Shown here piece by piece: positions 53,516 through 60,712 of a DNA stretch of 64,000 nt; the stretch's first letter is position 1, and the number at the start of each line of letters is the position of its first letter. A program made the translations under genes and the position numbers. This DNA comes from Scandinavium hiltneri (GTDB lineage Bacteria; Pseudomonadota; Gammaproteobacteria; Enterobacterales; Enterobacteriaceae), in NCBI RefSeq assembly GCF_024764835.1, contig NZ_JALIGE010000074.1:186001-250000 (forward strand), in the 5' to 3' direction. The notes under the pieces are model-generated. The model was not told the origin of the DNA and searched no databases. It saw nothing but the letters and a program-made list of their open reading frames with translations.

Positions 53516-53534
53516 ATGCCTGCAGGCCAGATAA

Positions 53535-54548
53535 TCAGGCCAGTGGTTTTTCACCGTTTTCATCCTGGTCAACGGCAAAGCATGCCACCAGTTGTCCACC
53601 GTAGTCTTTAAGCTGGGGCTGCAACTGAGTGCAGGGGCCAAAGCGACGACGACAGCGGGCATTAAAGGCACAGCCCGGTGGCGGATTGAGCGGGCTCGGC
53701 AGTTCGCCGGTCAGCTTGATACGCTCGCGACGGTCATCCGGGTTCAGACGCGGCGTCGCCGACAGCAGCGCCTGGGTGTACGGGTGGCGCGGATTATTGA
53801 AAATCTGGTCCTTGCTGCCCTTCTCCACACAGCGACCGAGGTACATCACCATCACTTCGTCAGCGATGTGTTCCACCACCGACAGGTCGTGAGAGATGAA
53901 CACATACGACAGCCCCATGTCCTGCTGCAAATCCATCATCAGGTTCAGCACCTGCGCACGCACGGAAACGTCGAGTGCAGAAACCGGCTCATCGGCAATC
54001 ACCACGTCCGGGTCCAGCATCAGGCCGCGGGCAATGGCAATACGCTGGCGCTGACCGCCGGAGAACATGTGCGGATAGCGGTCGTAATGCTCGGTTTTCA
54101 GGCCAACTTTGGCCATCATTTCCAGCACTTTCGCCTTGCGCTCCGCTTTGTTCAGCGTGGTGTTAATTTGCAACGGCTCTTCGAGGATCTGGCTGACTTT
54201 CTTACGCGGGTTCAGCGATCCGTACGGGTTCTGGAACACAATCTGGATTTTCTGGCGACGTAGCTTTTCCGCGGTGGCGTCGGGTTGAAGCAGATCCTGG
54301 CCCTGATAGTACAGCTCACCGCCGGTCGGGACTTCGATCATCGTTAGCAGGCGGCCGAGCGTGGATTTCCCACAGCCGGACTCCCCCACCACCGCCAGCG
54401 TTTTACCGCGTTCGAGGGTGAACGATACGCCGTCGAGGGCTTTCACCAGGCGTTCTGGGGCAAAAAAGCCCTTCCTCACCGGGTAGTGTTTTTTCAGGTC
54501 GATAGCCTGCAACAACGGCTGTTGCGAGGTGGCCTCAGGCGTACTCAT
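53535..54548 (-). CDS. dppF: DppF, dipeptide ABC transporter ATPase
   Basis: One of two ATPases powering dipeptide (and in E. coli heme and aminolevulinate) import with DppBCD and DppA. It has 337 residues (E. coli 334). The Walker A is GESGCGKST at 55-63, the ABC signature is FSGGQRQR, and Walker B is DVVIADEP. A switch His lies in YVFISHDLSVVEHIA. The oligopeptide-type C-terminal extension has four Cys (CAFNARC ... GPCTQ ... VACFAV), which in relatives bind an Fe-S cluster. It overlaps dppD by 4 bases and is the last gene of dppABCDF. Confidence 0.96.
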   Translation of the reverse strand: MSTPEATSQQPLLQAIDLKKHYPVRKGFFAPERLVKALDGVSFTLERGKTLAVVGESGCGKSTLGRLLTMIEVPTGGELYYQGQDLLQPDATAEKLRRQKIQIVFQNPYGSLNPRKKVSQILEEPLQINTTLNKAERKAKVLEMMAKVGLKTEHYDRYPHMFSGGQRQRIAIARGLMLDPDVVIADEPVSALDVSVRAQVLNLMMDLQQDMGLSYVFISHDLSVVEHIADEVMVMYLGRCVEKGSKDQIFNNPRHPYTQALLSATPRLNPDDRRERIKLTGELPSPLNPPPGCAFNARCRRRFGPCTQLQPQLKDYGGQLVACFAVDQDENGEKPLA

Positions 54549-55528
54549 AATGTTGGCCTCCCGGCATCATCGAGGGGGTAATGGCATTTGGACTGACGAC
54601 CGCCGTCGACGGCATTCAGTTCCGGTTCTTCAGCACGACATCTGTCGGTAGCATACGGGCAGCGCGGGTTGAGCAGGCAGCCGTTCGGGCGGTCATACTT
54701 GCCCGGAACGACGCCCGGCAACGAGGCCAGACGCGCTTTATCCTGCGCAAACTCCGGCAGCGCACGCAGCAGTGCCTGAGTGTACGGGTGACGCGGCGCG
54801 CGGAAGATATCCTGCGCGGCCCCAGTTTCCACCACCTGGCCTGCGTACATCACGATGATTTTGTGTGCCGCTTCTGCCACCAGCGCCAGGTCGTGCGTAA
54901 TCAGCACCAGCGCCATGTTCTCTTTCTGCTGCAGCTCCAGCAGCAGCTCGATGATTTGCGCCTGAATGGTGACATCCAGTGCGGTAGTTGGTTCATCGGC
55001 AATCAGCAGCTTTGGCCGACAGGCAATCGCCATCGCAATCATCACGCGCTGGCTCATCCCACCGGAGAGCTGGTGCGGATAAACATCCAGACGCGAAGCC
55101 GCATCAGGAATGCCCACCAGGTTCAGCAGGTCGATAGCCCGCTGACGACGCGTTTTCTTGTTACCGCCCTGATGCACCTTAATCGCTTCCATAATCTGGA
55201 AACCGACGGTGTAGCACGGGTTGAGGCTGGTCATCGGATCCTGGAAAATCATTGCCACTTCCGCGCCCACCAGTTGGCGGCGTTCTTTTTCGGAAATGCG
55301 CTTCAGGTCGCGACCGTTAAACTCCAGTTTTTCCGCCATCACGCGGCCGGGGTAATCAATCAGTCCCATGATCGCCAGCGAGCTGACGGATTTACCGGAA
55401 CCAGATTCCCCAACGATGCCGACCACTTCGCCCTGCTTTACGCTATAGCTGATGCGGTCCACGGCGCGAAATGGGGTGCCAACGTCTCCGAAGTGCACCG
55501 ATAATTTATCTACATTTAATAACGCCAT
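54545..55528 (-). CDS. dppD: DppD, dipeptide ABC transporter ATPase
   Basis: Second ATPase of the Dpp importer, 327 residues as in E. coli. The Walker A is GESGSGKS at 40-47, the signature LSGGMSQRV, Walker B LLIADEP, and the switch LVLITHDLALVAEAA. The C-terminal Cys-rich tail (NGCLLNPRCPYATDRCRAEEP) is the oligopeptide-transporter motif that in homologues can hold an Fe-S cluster. It starts 10 bp after dppC and overlaps dppF. Confidence 0.96.
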   Translation of the reverse strand: MALLNVDKLSVHFGDVGTPFRAVDRISYSVKQGEVVGIVGESGSGKSVSSLAIMGLIDYPGRVMAEKLEFNGRDLKRISEKERRQLVGAEVAMIFQDPMTSLNPCYTVGFQIMEAIKVHQGGNKKTRRQRAIDLLNLVGIPDAASRLDVYPHQLSGGMSQRVMIAMAIACRPKLLIADEPTTALDVTIQAQIIELLLELQQKENMALVLITHDLALVAEAAHKIIVMYAGQVVETGAAQDIFRAPRHPYTQALLRALPEFAQDKARLASLPGVVPGKYDRPNGCLLNPRCPYATDRCRAEEPELNAVDGGRQSKCHYPLDDAGRPTL

Positions 55529-55538
55529 CTCGTGCCTC

Positions 55539-56438
55539 TTACTGCTTCAGTTTGGGATCCAGCGCGTCACGCAGACCGTCGCCCATCAGGTTAAATGCCA
55601 GCACCGTAAGCAGGATCGCCAGACCCGGGAAGGTCACGACCCACCAGGCGCTTTGCGCGAACTGCAACACGTCGGAGAGCATGGTGCCCCACTCCGGTGT
55701 TGGCGGCTGCGCACCCATGCCAAGGAAGCCAAGAGCGGCCATATCGAGAATGGCGTTCGAGAAACCGAGCGACGCCTGAACAATCAGCGGCGCAAGACAG
55801 TTTGGGAGAATGTTGACGAACATCTGACGCATTGCGCCCGCACCCGCCACACGAGAAGCGGTTACGTAGTCGCGATTGACCTCCACCATTACTGCCGCAC
55901 GGGTTAATCGCACGTAGTGAGGCAGGGCCACAAAGGTTAGCGCCAACGCAGCGTTACCGATGGACGGACCGAAAATCGCCACCAGTACCAGAGCCAGCAG
56001 CAGGCTTGGCAGGGCCAGCATGATGTCGACGATGCGCATGATGATGTTATCAATGATGCCGCCGAAATAGCCTGCCACCAGCCCGAGCACGACGCCCAGA
56101 ACCAGCGACAGCACCACCACCAGACAGCCCACCAGCAGCGACAGTCGCGCACCGTACATTAAGCGTGACAGCACGTCGCGACCGACATCGTCAGTGCCGA
56201 GCAGATGCGACAGCGTGCCGCCTTCCTGCCAGAACGGTGGCGCCAGCAGCGAATCACGGAACTGATCCGCCGGGTTATACGGCGAGAGGACGTTGGCGAA
56301 AATAGCGATGAGCATAACCACCACCACATACACCAGACCAACAACCGCCCCTTTATTACGTTTGAAATAGTGCCAGAACTCCTGCAATGGGGTCATTGGC
56401 ACCGGTGCAGCAACTTTATTTTCAGTGACTTGTGACAT
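55539..56438 (-). CDS. dppC: DppC, dipeptide ABC transporter permease
   Basis: One of the paired inner-membrane permeases of the dipeptide importer, with 299 residues (E. coli 300). The N-terminal TM is GAVVGLVYVVVVMLIAIFANVLSPYNP. The core domain includes HLLGTDDVGRDVLSRLMYGARLSL, and the EAA coupling motif is in RVAGAGAMRQMFVNILPNCLAPL. It is preceded 9 bp upstream by dppB and followed 10 bp later by dppD, forming a continuous operon. Confidence 0.96.
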   Translation of the reverse strand: MSQVTENKVAAPVPMTPLQEFWHYFKRNKGAVVGLVYVVVVMLIAIFANVLSPYNPADQFRDSLLAPPFWQEGGTLSHLLGTDDVGRDVLSRLMYGARLSLLVGCLVVVLSLVLGVVLGLVAGYFGGIIDNIIMRIVDIMLALPSLLLALVLVAIFGPSIGNAALALTFVALPHYVRLTRAAVMVEVNRDYVTASRVAGAGAMRQMFVNILPNCLAPLIVQASLGFSNAILDMAALGFLGMGAQPPTPEWGTMLSDVLQFAQSAWWVVTFPGLAILLTVLAFNLMGDGLRDALDPKLKQ

Positions 56439-56447
56439 GATGGCCCC

Positions 56448-57467
56448 TTACTTCCTATGACGAATACGCGGGTTCACCACGCCGTACAGCAGGTCGACCA
56501 GCAGGTTAACGAGGATAATCATCGTCGCAACCAGCAGGACCCCGCCTTGCACAACCGGATAATCACGGCGCTGCAGGGCATCAATCAGCCAGCGCCCAAG
56601 GCCCGGCCAGGAGAAGATCGTTTCGGTCAGAATCGCACCCGCCAGCAGCGTGCCGACCTGCAGACCGATAACCGTCACTACCGGCAGCATGGCATTACGC
56701 AGCGCATGCACAATGATGACGCGCATCCGAGTCAGGCCCTTCGCACGCGCGGTACGGATATAGTCTTCGCCCAGCACTTCCAGCATCGCCGAACGGGTCA
56801 TACGCACGATGACCGCCAGAGGAATGGTGCCGAGCACCACCGCAGGCAGCACCATGTGCGCCAGAGCATCGATGAAGTTACCCGGTTCGCCCCAGATGGC
56901 GGTATCAATCAACATGAAGCCGGTTAACGGCAGCGTGTCATCGAGGAACACCGAATCGCTAATACGCCCGGAGACCGGCGCCAGATTCAGCTGTACCGAC
57001 ACCAGCATGATGAGCATCATGCCCCACCAGAAAATCGGCATTGAGTAGCCGGTCAGCGCGAGGCCAACGGCGGTGTGATCGAAGATGGAACCGCGCTTAA
57101 CCGCCGCCAGCACGCCGACGGGAATGCCCACCGCAACAGCGAAAATCATTGCGCAGACGCCAAGTTCCAGCGTGGCTTTAAAGCGCGGTACGAATTCGTC
57201 CCATACCGGCAGACGGCTCTTCAGCGAGATCCCTAAATCGCCGTGAAGTACGCCCCAGATATAATGGAGATACTGTTGCCACATTGGCTTATCAAGGCCC
57301 ATGGCAGCCAGAAGCTGTGCGTGACGCTCAGGGGAAATACCGCGCTCACCGGCCATTATCATCACCGGGTCACCGGGGATCATATGGACAAAGGCAAAGG
57401 TCAGCAGGGTAATACCGATAAAGGTCGGGATAACTAATCCCAGACGTCGGAGGATGAACTGCAACAT
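56448..57467 (-). CDS. dppB: DppB, dipeptide ABC transporter permease
   Basis: First permease of the importer, with 339 residues as in E. coli. It begins MLQFILRRLGLVIPTFIGITLLTFAFVHMIPGDPV, the standard OppB/DppB start. The EAA coupling loop appears as DYIRTARAKGLTRMRVIIVHALRNAMLPVVTVIG. It is separated from dppA by 161 bp that carry a REP pair, so dppA can be expressed above dppBCDF. Confidence 0.96.
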   Translation of the reverse strand: MLQFILRRLGLVIPTFIGITLLTFAFVHMIPGDPVMIMAGERGISPERHAQLLAAMGLDKPMWQQYLHYIWGVLHGDLGISLKSRLPVWDEFVPRFKATLELGVCAMIFAVAVGIPVGVLAAVKRGSIFDHTAVGLALTGYSMPIFWWGMMLIMLVSVQLNLAPVSGRISDSVFLDDTLPLTGFMLIDTAIWGEPGNFIDALAHMVLPAVVLGTIPLAVIVRMTRSAMLEVLGEDYIRTARAKGLTRMRVIIVHALRNAMLPVVTVIGLQVGTLLAGAILTETIFSWPGLGRWLIDALQRRDYPVVQGGVLLVATMIILVNLLVDLLYGVVNPRIRHRK

Positions 57468-57527
57468 AACCCGGATTCTCTCTCATGACGTTCTGCCTGG
57501 CGACAGCACGTCTGTATTGCTCACAAC

Positions 57528-57594
57528 TGCCGGGTGGCGCTGCGCTTACCCGGCCTACATTCGTAGGCCCGTGCAGGCGCAGCGTCGCCGGGCA
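57528..57594. repeat. REP pair (BIME) between dppA and dppB
   Basis: Two inverted REP units, TGCCGGGTGGCGCTGCGCTT...CCGGCC (57528-57559) and TCGTAGGCCCGTGCAGGCGC...CGCCGGGCA (57561-57594), placed between the periplasmic binding protein gene and its permease genes. Such elements commonly protect the upstream message from 3' decay, which would favour DppA over DppBCDF. Confidence 0.88.
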
Positions 57595-57628
57595 TAGAGG
57601 GGCACTCGCGTACCCCTTACATTTTTAA

Positions 57629-59236
57629 TTATTCGATGGAGACGTTTTCGAAGTGGTGCTTACCTAATGGATCAACCACATAGCCTTTGACTTCTTTACG
57701 CACTGGCTCGTACACGGTGGAGTGAGCGATGATCAGCGCTGGAGCCTGGTCATGCATCACTACCTGAGCCTGTTTGTACAGTTCAATACGCTTGTTGTGA
57801 TCTTCAGCCGCACGAGCAGGTTGAATCAGGTCTTCAAACGGCTTGTAGCACCAGCGAGAATAGTTAGAACCGTCTTTCGCCGCAGCACAGCTGAACAGGG
57901 TCGCGAAGAAGTTATCCGGATCCCCATTGTCGCCGGTCCAGCCCATCATGACGGTCTGGTGCTCGCCCGCTTTGGCGCGTTTCAGATACTCGCCCCACTC
58001 GTAGGTCACGATGTTGGCTTTCACGCCTACTTTCGCCCAGTCAGCCTGAATCATCTCAGCCATACGGCGAGCGTTCGGGTTGTACGGACGCTGTACCGGC
58101 ATCGCCCACAGGTCAATGCTGAAACCATCCGCATGGCCAGACTCTTTCAGCAACGCTTTGGCTTTTTCCGGATCGTAGGTGTAATCCTTCACATCGTCGT
58201 TATAGCCCCACATGGTTGGTGGGATCAGGTTCTTGGCAGCAACGCCCGCGCCCTGATAAACGGCTTTAATAATTGCCTCTTTGTTCACCGCGTACGTCAG
58301 CGCCTGACGAACTTTCACGTCATCCAGCGGTTTCTTCTCGGTGTTAAAGGAGAGGTAGCCCACGTTCAGGCCAGCCTGCGACAGCAGGTTGATGTTTTTG
58401 TCCTGCTTCATGCGAGCGATGTCAGCCGGGTTCGGGTACGGCATCACCTGGCATTCGTTTTTCTGCAGTTTGGCGTAACGGACGGACGCATCTGGGGTGA
58501 TAGAGAACACCAGGCGGTCGATCTGCGGTTTGGTACCCCAGTAGCCCGGGAACGCTTTGTACAGAATACGGGAGTCTTTCTGGTACTGCAGCAGCTGGAA
58601 TGGACCGGTACCGATTGGGTTCAGGTCGATTTTCTCCGGCGTGCCGGCTTTCAGCATGTTGTCTGCGTACTCTTTTGACAGAATCGATGCAAAGTCCATC
58701 GCCAGGTCGGCGAGGAACGGTGCTTCTGGACGCGTCAGCACGAACTGAACGGTATTATCGTCCACTTTCTTCACTTCGCTAATCAGGTCCGGCAGGCCCA
58801 TGCCTTCAAAGTATTCATAGCTGCCGCCAGACACTTTGTGGTACGGGTTTTTGTCGTTTTTCTGACGGTCGAAGGAGAACACGACGTCATCGGCGTTGAA
58901 GTCACGCGTCGGTTTGAAATCTTTGTTGTCCTGCCACTTCACGCCTGGGCGCAGGTGGAAGGTGTAGGTTTTGCCGTCGGCGCTGACATCCCACTTCTCT
59001 GCCAGACCTGGGATAATTTCCGTGGTGCCGGTTTTGAATTCAACCAGGCGGTTGTAGATAGGCACGGAGCTTGCGTCATAAGTCGTACCAGAGGTGAACA
59101 GCTGTGGGTTAAAGCCTTCCGGCGAGCCTTCAGAACAGTAAACCAGGGTTTTGGCCTGCACGCTTGCCGCCACAGTCAAGGCCACAAGGCTAAGACCAAG
59201 CTTCAGCATCCCTGACTTTTTCAAGGAAATACTCAT
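57629..59236 (-). CDS. dppA: DppA, periplasmic dipeptide-binding protein
   Basis: High-affinity dipeptide receptor (SBP family 5), also a chemotaxis receptor partner and heme-binding component in E. coli. It has 535 residues, as in E. coli. The signal peptide is about 28 residues (LSLVALTVAASVQA-KTLVYC). Family features are YCSEGSPEGFNPQLFTSGTTYDASS, LAEKWDVSADGKTYTFHLRPGVKW and the CSEGS/CAAAKDGSNYSRWCYKP cysteines. GGAGC precedes the ATG, and a CA-rich GcvB-type site lies directly upstream. First gene of the operon. Confidence 0.97.
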   Translation of the reverse strand: MSISLKKSGMLKLGLSLVALTVAASVQAKTLVYCSEGSPEGFNPQLFTSGTTYDASSVPIYNRLVEFKTGTTEIIPGLAEKWDVSADGKTYTFHLRPGVKWQDNKDFKPTRDFNADDVVFSFDRQKNDKNPYHKVSGGSYEYFEGMGLPDLISEVKKVDDNTVQFVLTRPEAPFLADLAMDFASILSKEYADNMLKAGTPEKIDLNPIGTGPFQLLQYQKDSRILYKAFPGYWGTKPQIDRLVFSITPDASVRYAKLQKNECQVMPYPNPADIARMKQDKNINLLSQAGLNVGYLSFNTEKKPLDDVKVRQALTYAVNKEAIIKAVYQGAGVAAKNLIPPTMWGYNDDVKDYTYDPEKAKALLKESGHADGFSIDLWAMPVQRPYNPNARRMAEMIQADWAKVGVKANIVTYEWGEYLKRAKAGEHQTVMMGWTGDNGDPDNFFATLFSCAAAKDGSNYSRWCYKPFEDLIQPARAAEDHNKRIELYKQAQVVMHDQAPALIIAHSTVYEPVRKEVKGYVVDPLGKHHFENVSIE

Positions 59237-59851
59237 TATTCTGCTCCAAATGTGATGTTTGTTTGTTGTGTTTTCCGCCAGACCTTTATTTGTTTTTTAA
59301 CCGGTCTGTTCGGTAGTGCCCGAAGGCGTTAAAAGGGTTGGAGATTCCTTTCAGAAGAGCGACTGAGTAGCAGCGCAGATTCTCCCTGAAATGCCCCTCA
59401 TGCCCTACAATCTGTCAACAGAATGTGCAAACGTCAATACAGGTAACCGGGATTTACATCAACGGTGAGAATCCTCAGACAAAGATTAAAAAAACTTCTG
59501 AAGGGTATTCTCAGCAGGGAAATTTATGCTACGCGCTTAACAGCAGCACAATCATCTTCACACCTTGCAATAACCAGTGATTAACAATTGTGCGAATTGC
59601 TGAAAATTTCTGGCGAAATGGCGATAATCTGAGCGATTAATAGCGTGAACGTTAAAACGCACAGGCGAAAATGCTGAGGTTATCCATTAGTAACGCAAGA
59701 AAAAGGCTAACCAAATATAAAAAAATACAATGGAAAATGTCACAAAACGGTTATCTGACGATGCGAAGAGAGGATGGTGAGGATTTTTGACGGTTATGGT
59801 GCGAGTGTAGAGAAAGCAGGTTCATTCAAAAACAGCAGAGGAATATAGAGC
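59237..59851. other. dppA upstream region and divergent promoter zone
   Basis: 615 bp between the divergent dppA and the NTF2-like gene. It holds the dppA leader with a GcvB-type target, then a long AT-rich stretch in which the dppA promoter and that of the plus-strand gene must lie. I see no further gene and cannot place the -10/-35 elements confidently by eye. Confidence 0.5.
59251..59272 (-). promoter_or_regulatory. GcvB sRNA target site in the dppA leader
   Basis: On the minus strand the leader reads AACACAACAAACAAACATCACA just ahead of the GGAGC ribosome site. This CA-rich unstructured tract is the established pairing site for the GU-rich R1 region of GcvB, which represses dppA in Salmonella and E. 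coli. Conservation of GcvB in this strain is assumed. Confidence 0.75.
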
Positions 59852-60244
59852 ATGACTTCACATCCACTACGTCAGGTTATCGAGGCATGTGATAAGGCGA
59901 TATCGGCAAAAGATTACGACGCCCTGATGGTGCATTATGCGGAAGATGCCGCTCTGGTGGTGAAACCCGGGATGACCGTTCAGGGCAAAGAGGCAATTCG
60001 CAAAGCCTTCATCGCGATCGCAGACTATTTTCAGGGCCAGCTGGTTGTTGAGCAGGGTGAAATGCAGGTCATCGAGGGGGCGGGTAATGCGCTGGTCATT
60101 ATGGAAACCAGGCTGCGTTTTCCGGGCGGCGACGGAGCCTCTGTCGAAATCACCCGCCGTGCGACTTACGTATTCCGCCAGGAAGACAACGGACGCTGGC
60201 TATGCACGATTGATAATTCGTATGGCACGGAGCTGTTGGGGTAA
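59852..60244 (+). CDS. NTF2-like (DUF4440/SnoaL-type) small protein
   Basis: Cytoplasmic protein of 130 residues with the cone-shaped NTF2-like fold seen in YybH and ketosteroid-isomerase-like families. The N-terminal helix is VIEACDKAISAKDYDALMVHYAEDAALVVKPG. It leads into VQGKEAIRKAF and then the beta-sheet (LVVEQGEMQVIEGAGNALVIMETRLRF ... RRATYVFRQEDNGRWLCTIDNSYG). The DNSYG tail motif is typical. AGAGGAA precedes the ATG at a suitable distance. It is a single gene between dppA (divergent) and a REP pair; E. coli K-12 has none at this site. Ligand or reaction unknown. Confidence 0.8.
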   Translation: MTSHPLRQVIEACDKAISAKDYDALMVHYAEDAALVVKPGMTVQGKEAIRKAFIAIADYFQGQLVVEQGEMQVIEGAGNALVIMETRLRFPGGDGASVEITRRATYVFRQEDNGRWLCTIDNSYGTELLG

Positions 60245-60249
60245 TTCAT

Positions 60250-60328
60250 TGCCGGGTGGTACTTCGCTTGCACGGGCCTACAAACCCCGGAACGCCCGTA
60301 GGTCCGGTCAGCGCAGCGCCACCGGGCA
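60250..60328. repeat. REP pair (BIME) after the NTF2-like gene
   Basis: Two inverted REP-like units, TGCCGGGTGGTACTTCGCTT...GGGCCTACAA and CGTAGGTCCGGTCAGCGCAG...CACCGGGCA, directly after the stop of the NTF2-like gene. They probably form its 3' end. Confidence 0.85.
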
Positions 60329-60337
60329 AAAAACACG

Positions 60338-60396
60338 AGACGTAAAAAAACCGCTCAAAAGAGCGGTTTTTTCGAATGTGGTCGGCGAGAGAGGAT
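60338..60396. repeat. 59-bp direct repeat, copy 1 (terminator plus tRNA-Pro 3' fragment)
   Basis: Identical over 59 bp to 60506-60564. It contains the intrinsic terminator hairpin (ACCGCTC-AAAA-GAGCGGT with flanking A and T runs) and the last 18 bases of tRNA-Pro including CCA, on the minus strand, with no rest of a tRNA. The copies are 168 bp apart. It looks like a duplication or an att-like remnant. Confidence 0.9.
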
Positions 60397-60505
60397 AACT
60401 CGCCACTGCGTGGCTCGCCCTTCGGGCCGTTGCTGAAGCAACGTTGTCTCGCTTCGCTCGGCTCAAACCTCCTTCCCCGGAGCTTCTTCATCCTCTCCGG
60501 GCTAC

Positions 60506-60564
60506 AGACGTAAAAAAACCGCTCAAAAGAGCGGTTTTTTCGAATGTGGTCGGCGAGAGAGGAT
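60506..60564. repeat. 59-bp direct repeat, copy 2 (overlaps tRNA-Pro 3' end)
   Basis: The copy attached to the intact tRNA gene. It covers the terminator and the tRNA 3' end up to the T-arm border. The 109 bp between the copies have two small hairpins (GCCCTTCGGGC and GTTGCTGAAGCAAC). Confidence 0.9.
60512..60540 (-). terminator. Terminator of tRNA-Pro
   Basis: Stem ACCGCTC / GAGCGGT with a four-base loop, flanked by seven A and six T, immediately downstream of the tRNA on the minus strand. A perfect second copy is at 60344-60372. Confidence 0.88.
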
Positions 60565-60623
60565 TCGAACCTCCGACCCACTGGTCCCAAACCAGTTGCG
60601 CTACCAAGCTGCGCTACTCGCCG
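60547..60623 (-). tRNA. tRNA-Pro (anticodon UGG)
   Basis: A 77-nt tRNA with encoded CCA. The acceptor stem is CGGCGAG/CTCGCCG, the D-arm GCGC-AGCTTGGTA-GCGC, the anticodon stem ACTGG/CCAGT around the loop TTTGGGA (anticodon TGG at 34-36), and the T-loop TTCGAAT. From memory this is the proM sequence of E. coli. In E. coli the tRNA at this place, between dpp and eptB, is proK with anticodon CGG. I therefore leave the symbol empty. It is transcribed from its own promoter at 60635-60663. Confidence 0.97.
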
Positions 60624-60634
60624 ATGCGGGCCGA

Positions 60635-60663
60635 ATGTTACTGCTGCGATTCGACCCCGTCAA
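60635..60663 (-). promoter_or_regulatory. Promoter of tRNA-Pro
   Basis: On the minus strand, TTGACG (60663-60658) and TAACAT (60640-60635) are separated by exactly 17 bp. A GC-rich discriminator (TCGGCCCGC) follows, as in stringently controlled stable RNA promoters. It ends about 11 bp before the tRNA 5' end. Confidence 0.88.
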
Positions 60664-60712
60664 TCCCTTTTCAGCAAAAGCCTTGTTGATCGGCGAGAAA
60701 CTCGCCGTCTCA

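Noticed and set aside
60246..60590. 114-codon minus-strand frame across the tRNA-Pro region
   Set aside because: It runs through REP elements, terminators and the tRNA itself, and repeats its own sequence because of the 59-bp duplication; not a protein gene.
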